From: Bacteroidaceae bacterium
GTDB lineage: Bacteria; Bacteroidota; Bacteroidia; Bacteroidales; Bacteroidaceae
DNA: 32,450 nt
NCBI GenBank assembly: GCA_017555845.1
Contig: JAFZFO010000065.1
Coordinates: forward strand, 1 to 32,450
Direction: 5' to 3'
The position numbers and the translations under genes are program-made. How positions within the stretch are numbered: position 1 is the stretch's first letter; each line of letters begins with the position of its first letter. The notes below the pieces were generated by a model that saw nothing but the letters and a program-made list of their open reading frames with translations, was not told where the DNA came from and made no database searches. Positions 32,417 to 32,450 of the stretch are shown piece by piece.

Positions 32417-32450
32417 CTAATAATGCCTCATGATATATTCATCCAACAAC
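32417..32450 (-). CDS. C-terminal end of a probable transposase gene (5' part outside window)
   Basis: Only the last ten codons are visible, LLDEYIMRHY then TAG (complement 32417-32419). The frame is open to the window edge. Assignment to a transposase rests only on its position inside the insertion and the repeats beside it, so it is weak. Confidence 0.4.
   Translation of the reverse strand, partial: LLDEYIMRHY

Larger units (their letters stand above)
32313..32450 (-). mobile_element. Insertion-sequence end, continuing past the window
   Basis: The kinase reading frame ends abruptly between 32312 and 32318. The DNA beyond has two exact 21-bp direct repeats, a long palindrome and the C-terminal codons of a minus-strand gene. 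Repeated terminal sites starting TG recall IS21-type ends, but the family cannot be named from this piece. The exact boundary and any target duplication need the other end. Confidence 0.6.

Overview
The window looks like a chromosomal segment of a gut-type Bacteroidales bacterium (Prevotella, Bacteroides or Muribaculaceae grade). Supporting signs are the rpmB-rpmG-DUF4295 trio, a TonB-dependent receptor with a carboxypeptidase-like N-terminal domain, a multidomain secreted GH89 enzyme ending in a type IX secretion-like tail, LytTR two-component genes, and repeated promoters of the Bacteroidetes type (-33 TTTG, -7 TAnnTTTG). The species cannot be fixed from the sequence alone.

Layout. 1-1139: 5' two thirds of pyruvate formate-lyase (minus strand). 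1653-2273: tRNA-Ser(UGA) with promoter and terminator, then an inverted duplication and an 88-bp tandem repeat. 2317-5153: a visibly AT-rich cassette with a small DnaE-like protein on the minus strand and, divergently, a WYL regulator, a PD-(D/E)XK nuclease-like protein and a sigma-70 fragment that stops after region 2. I consider this the best candidate for an undescribed, possibly defence-related system. 5160-5622: non-coding DNA with a structured repeat. 5645-6353: ribosomal operon rpmB-rpmG-DUF4295. 6418-6612: a MITE-like inverted-repeat element touching the tsaD stop codon. 6609-7643: tsaD.

7829-11238: GNAT-like protein and TonB-dependent receptor (plus). 11312-12031: an exported CpxP/Spy-like protein with a striking Cys/Lys tail. 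12216-14123: long-chain acyl-CoA synthetase. 14533-16272: phosphoglucomutase/phosphomannomutase. 16377-21238: flippase, M23 metallopeptidase and C69 dipeptidase in a tight minus-strand operon. 21438-24506: three overlapping or adjacent glycosyltransferases diverging from the flippase, so this stretch is probably a small surface-glycan locus. 24516-25090: tRNA-Ser(GCU) and two identical tRNA-Glu(CUC) genes with a duplicated terminator region and a second copy of the structured repeat. 25178-30046: giant secreted GH89 alpha-N-acetylglucosaminidase. 30325-30792: nucleoside (guanine-type) deaminase. 31034-32312: LytTR regulator and a LytS-like kinase whose 5' part is cut off by an insertion element that runs off the window end.

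The window also holds several families of intergenic repeats, some folding into hairpins with compensatory changes between copies. These are the main non-coding structure not explained by genes.
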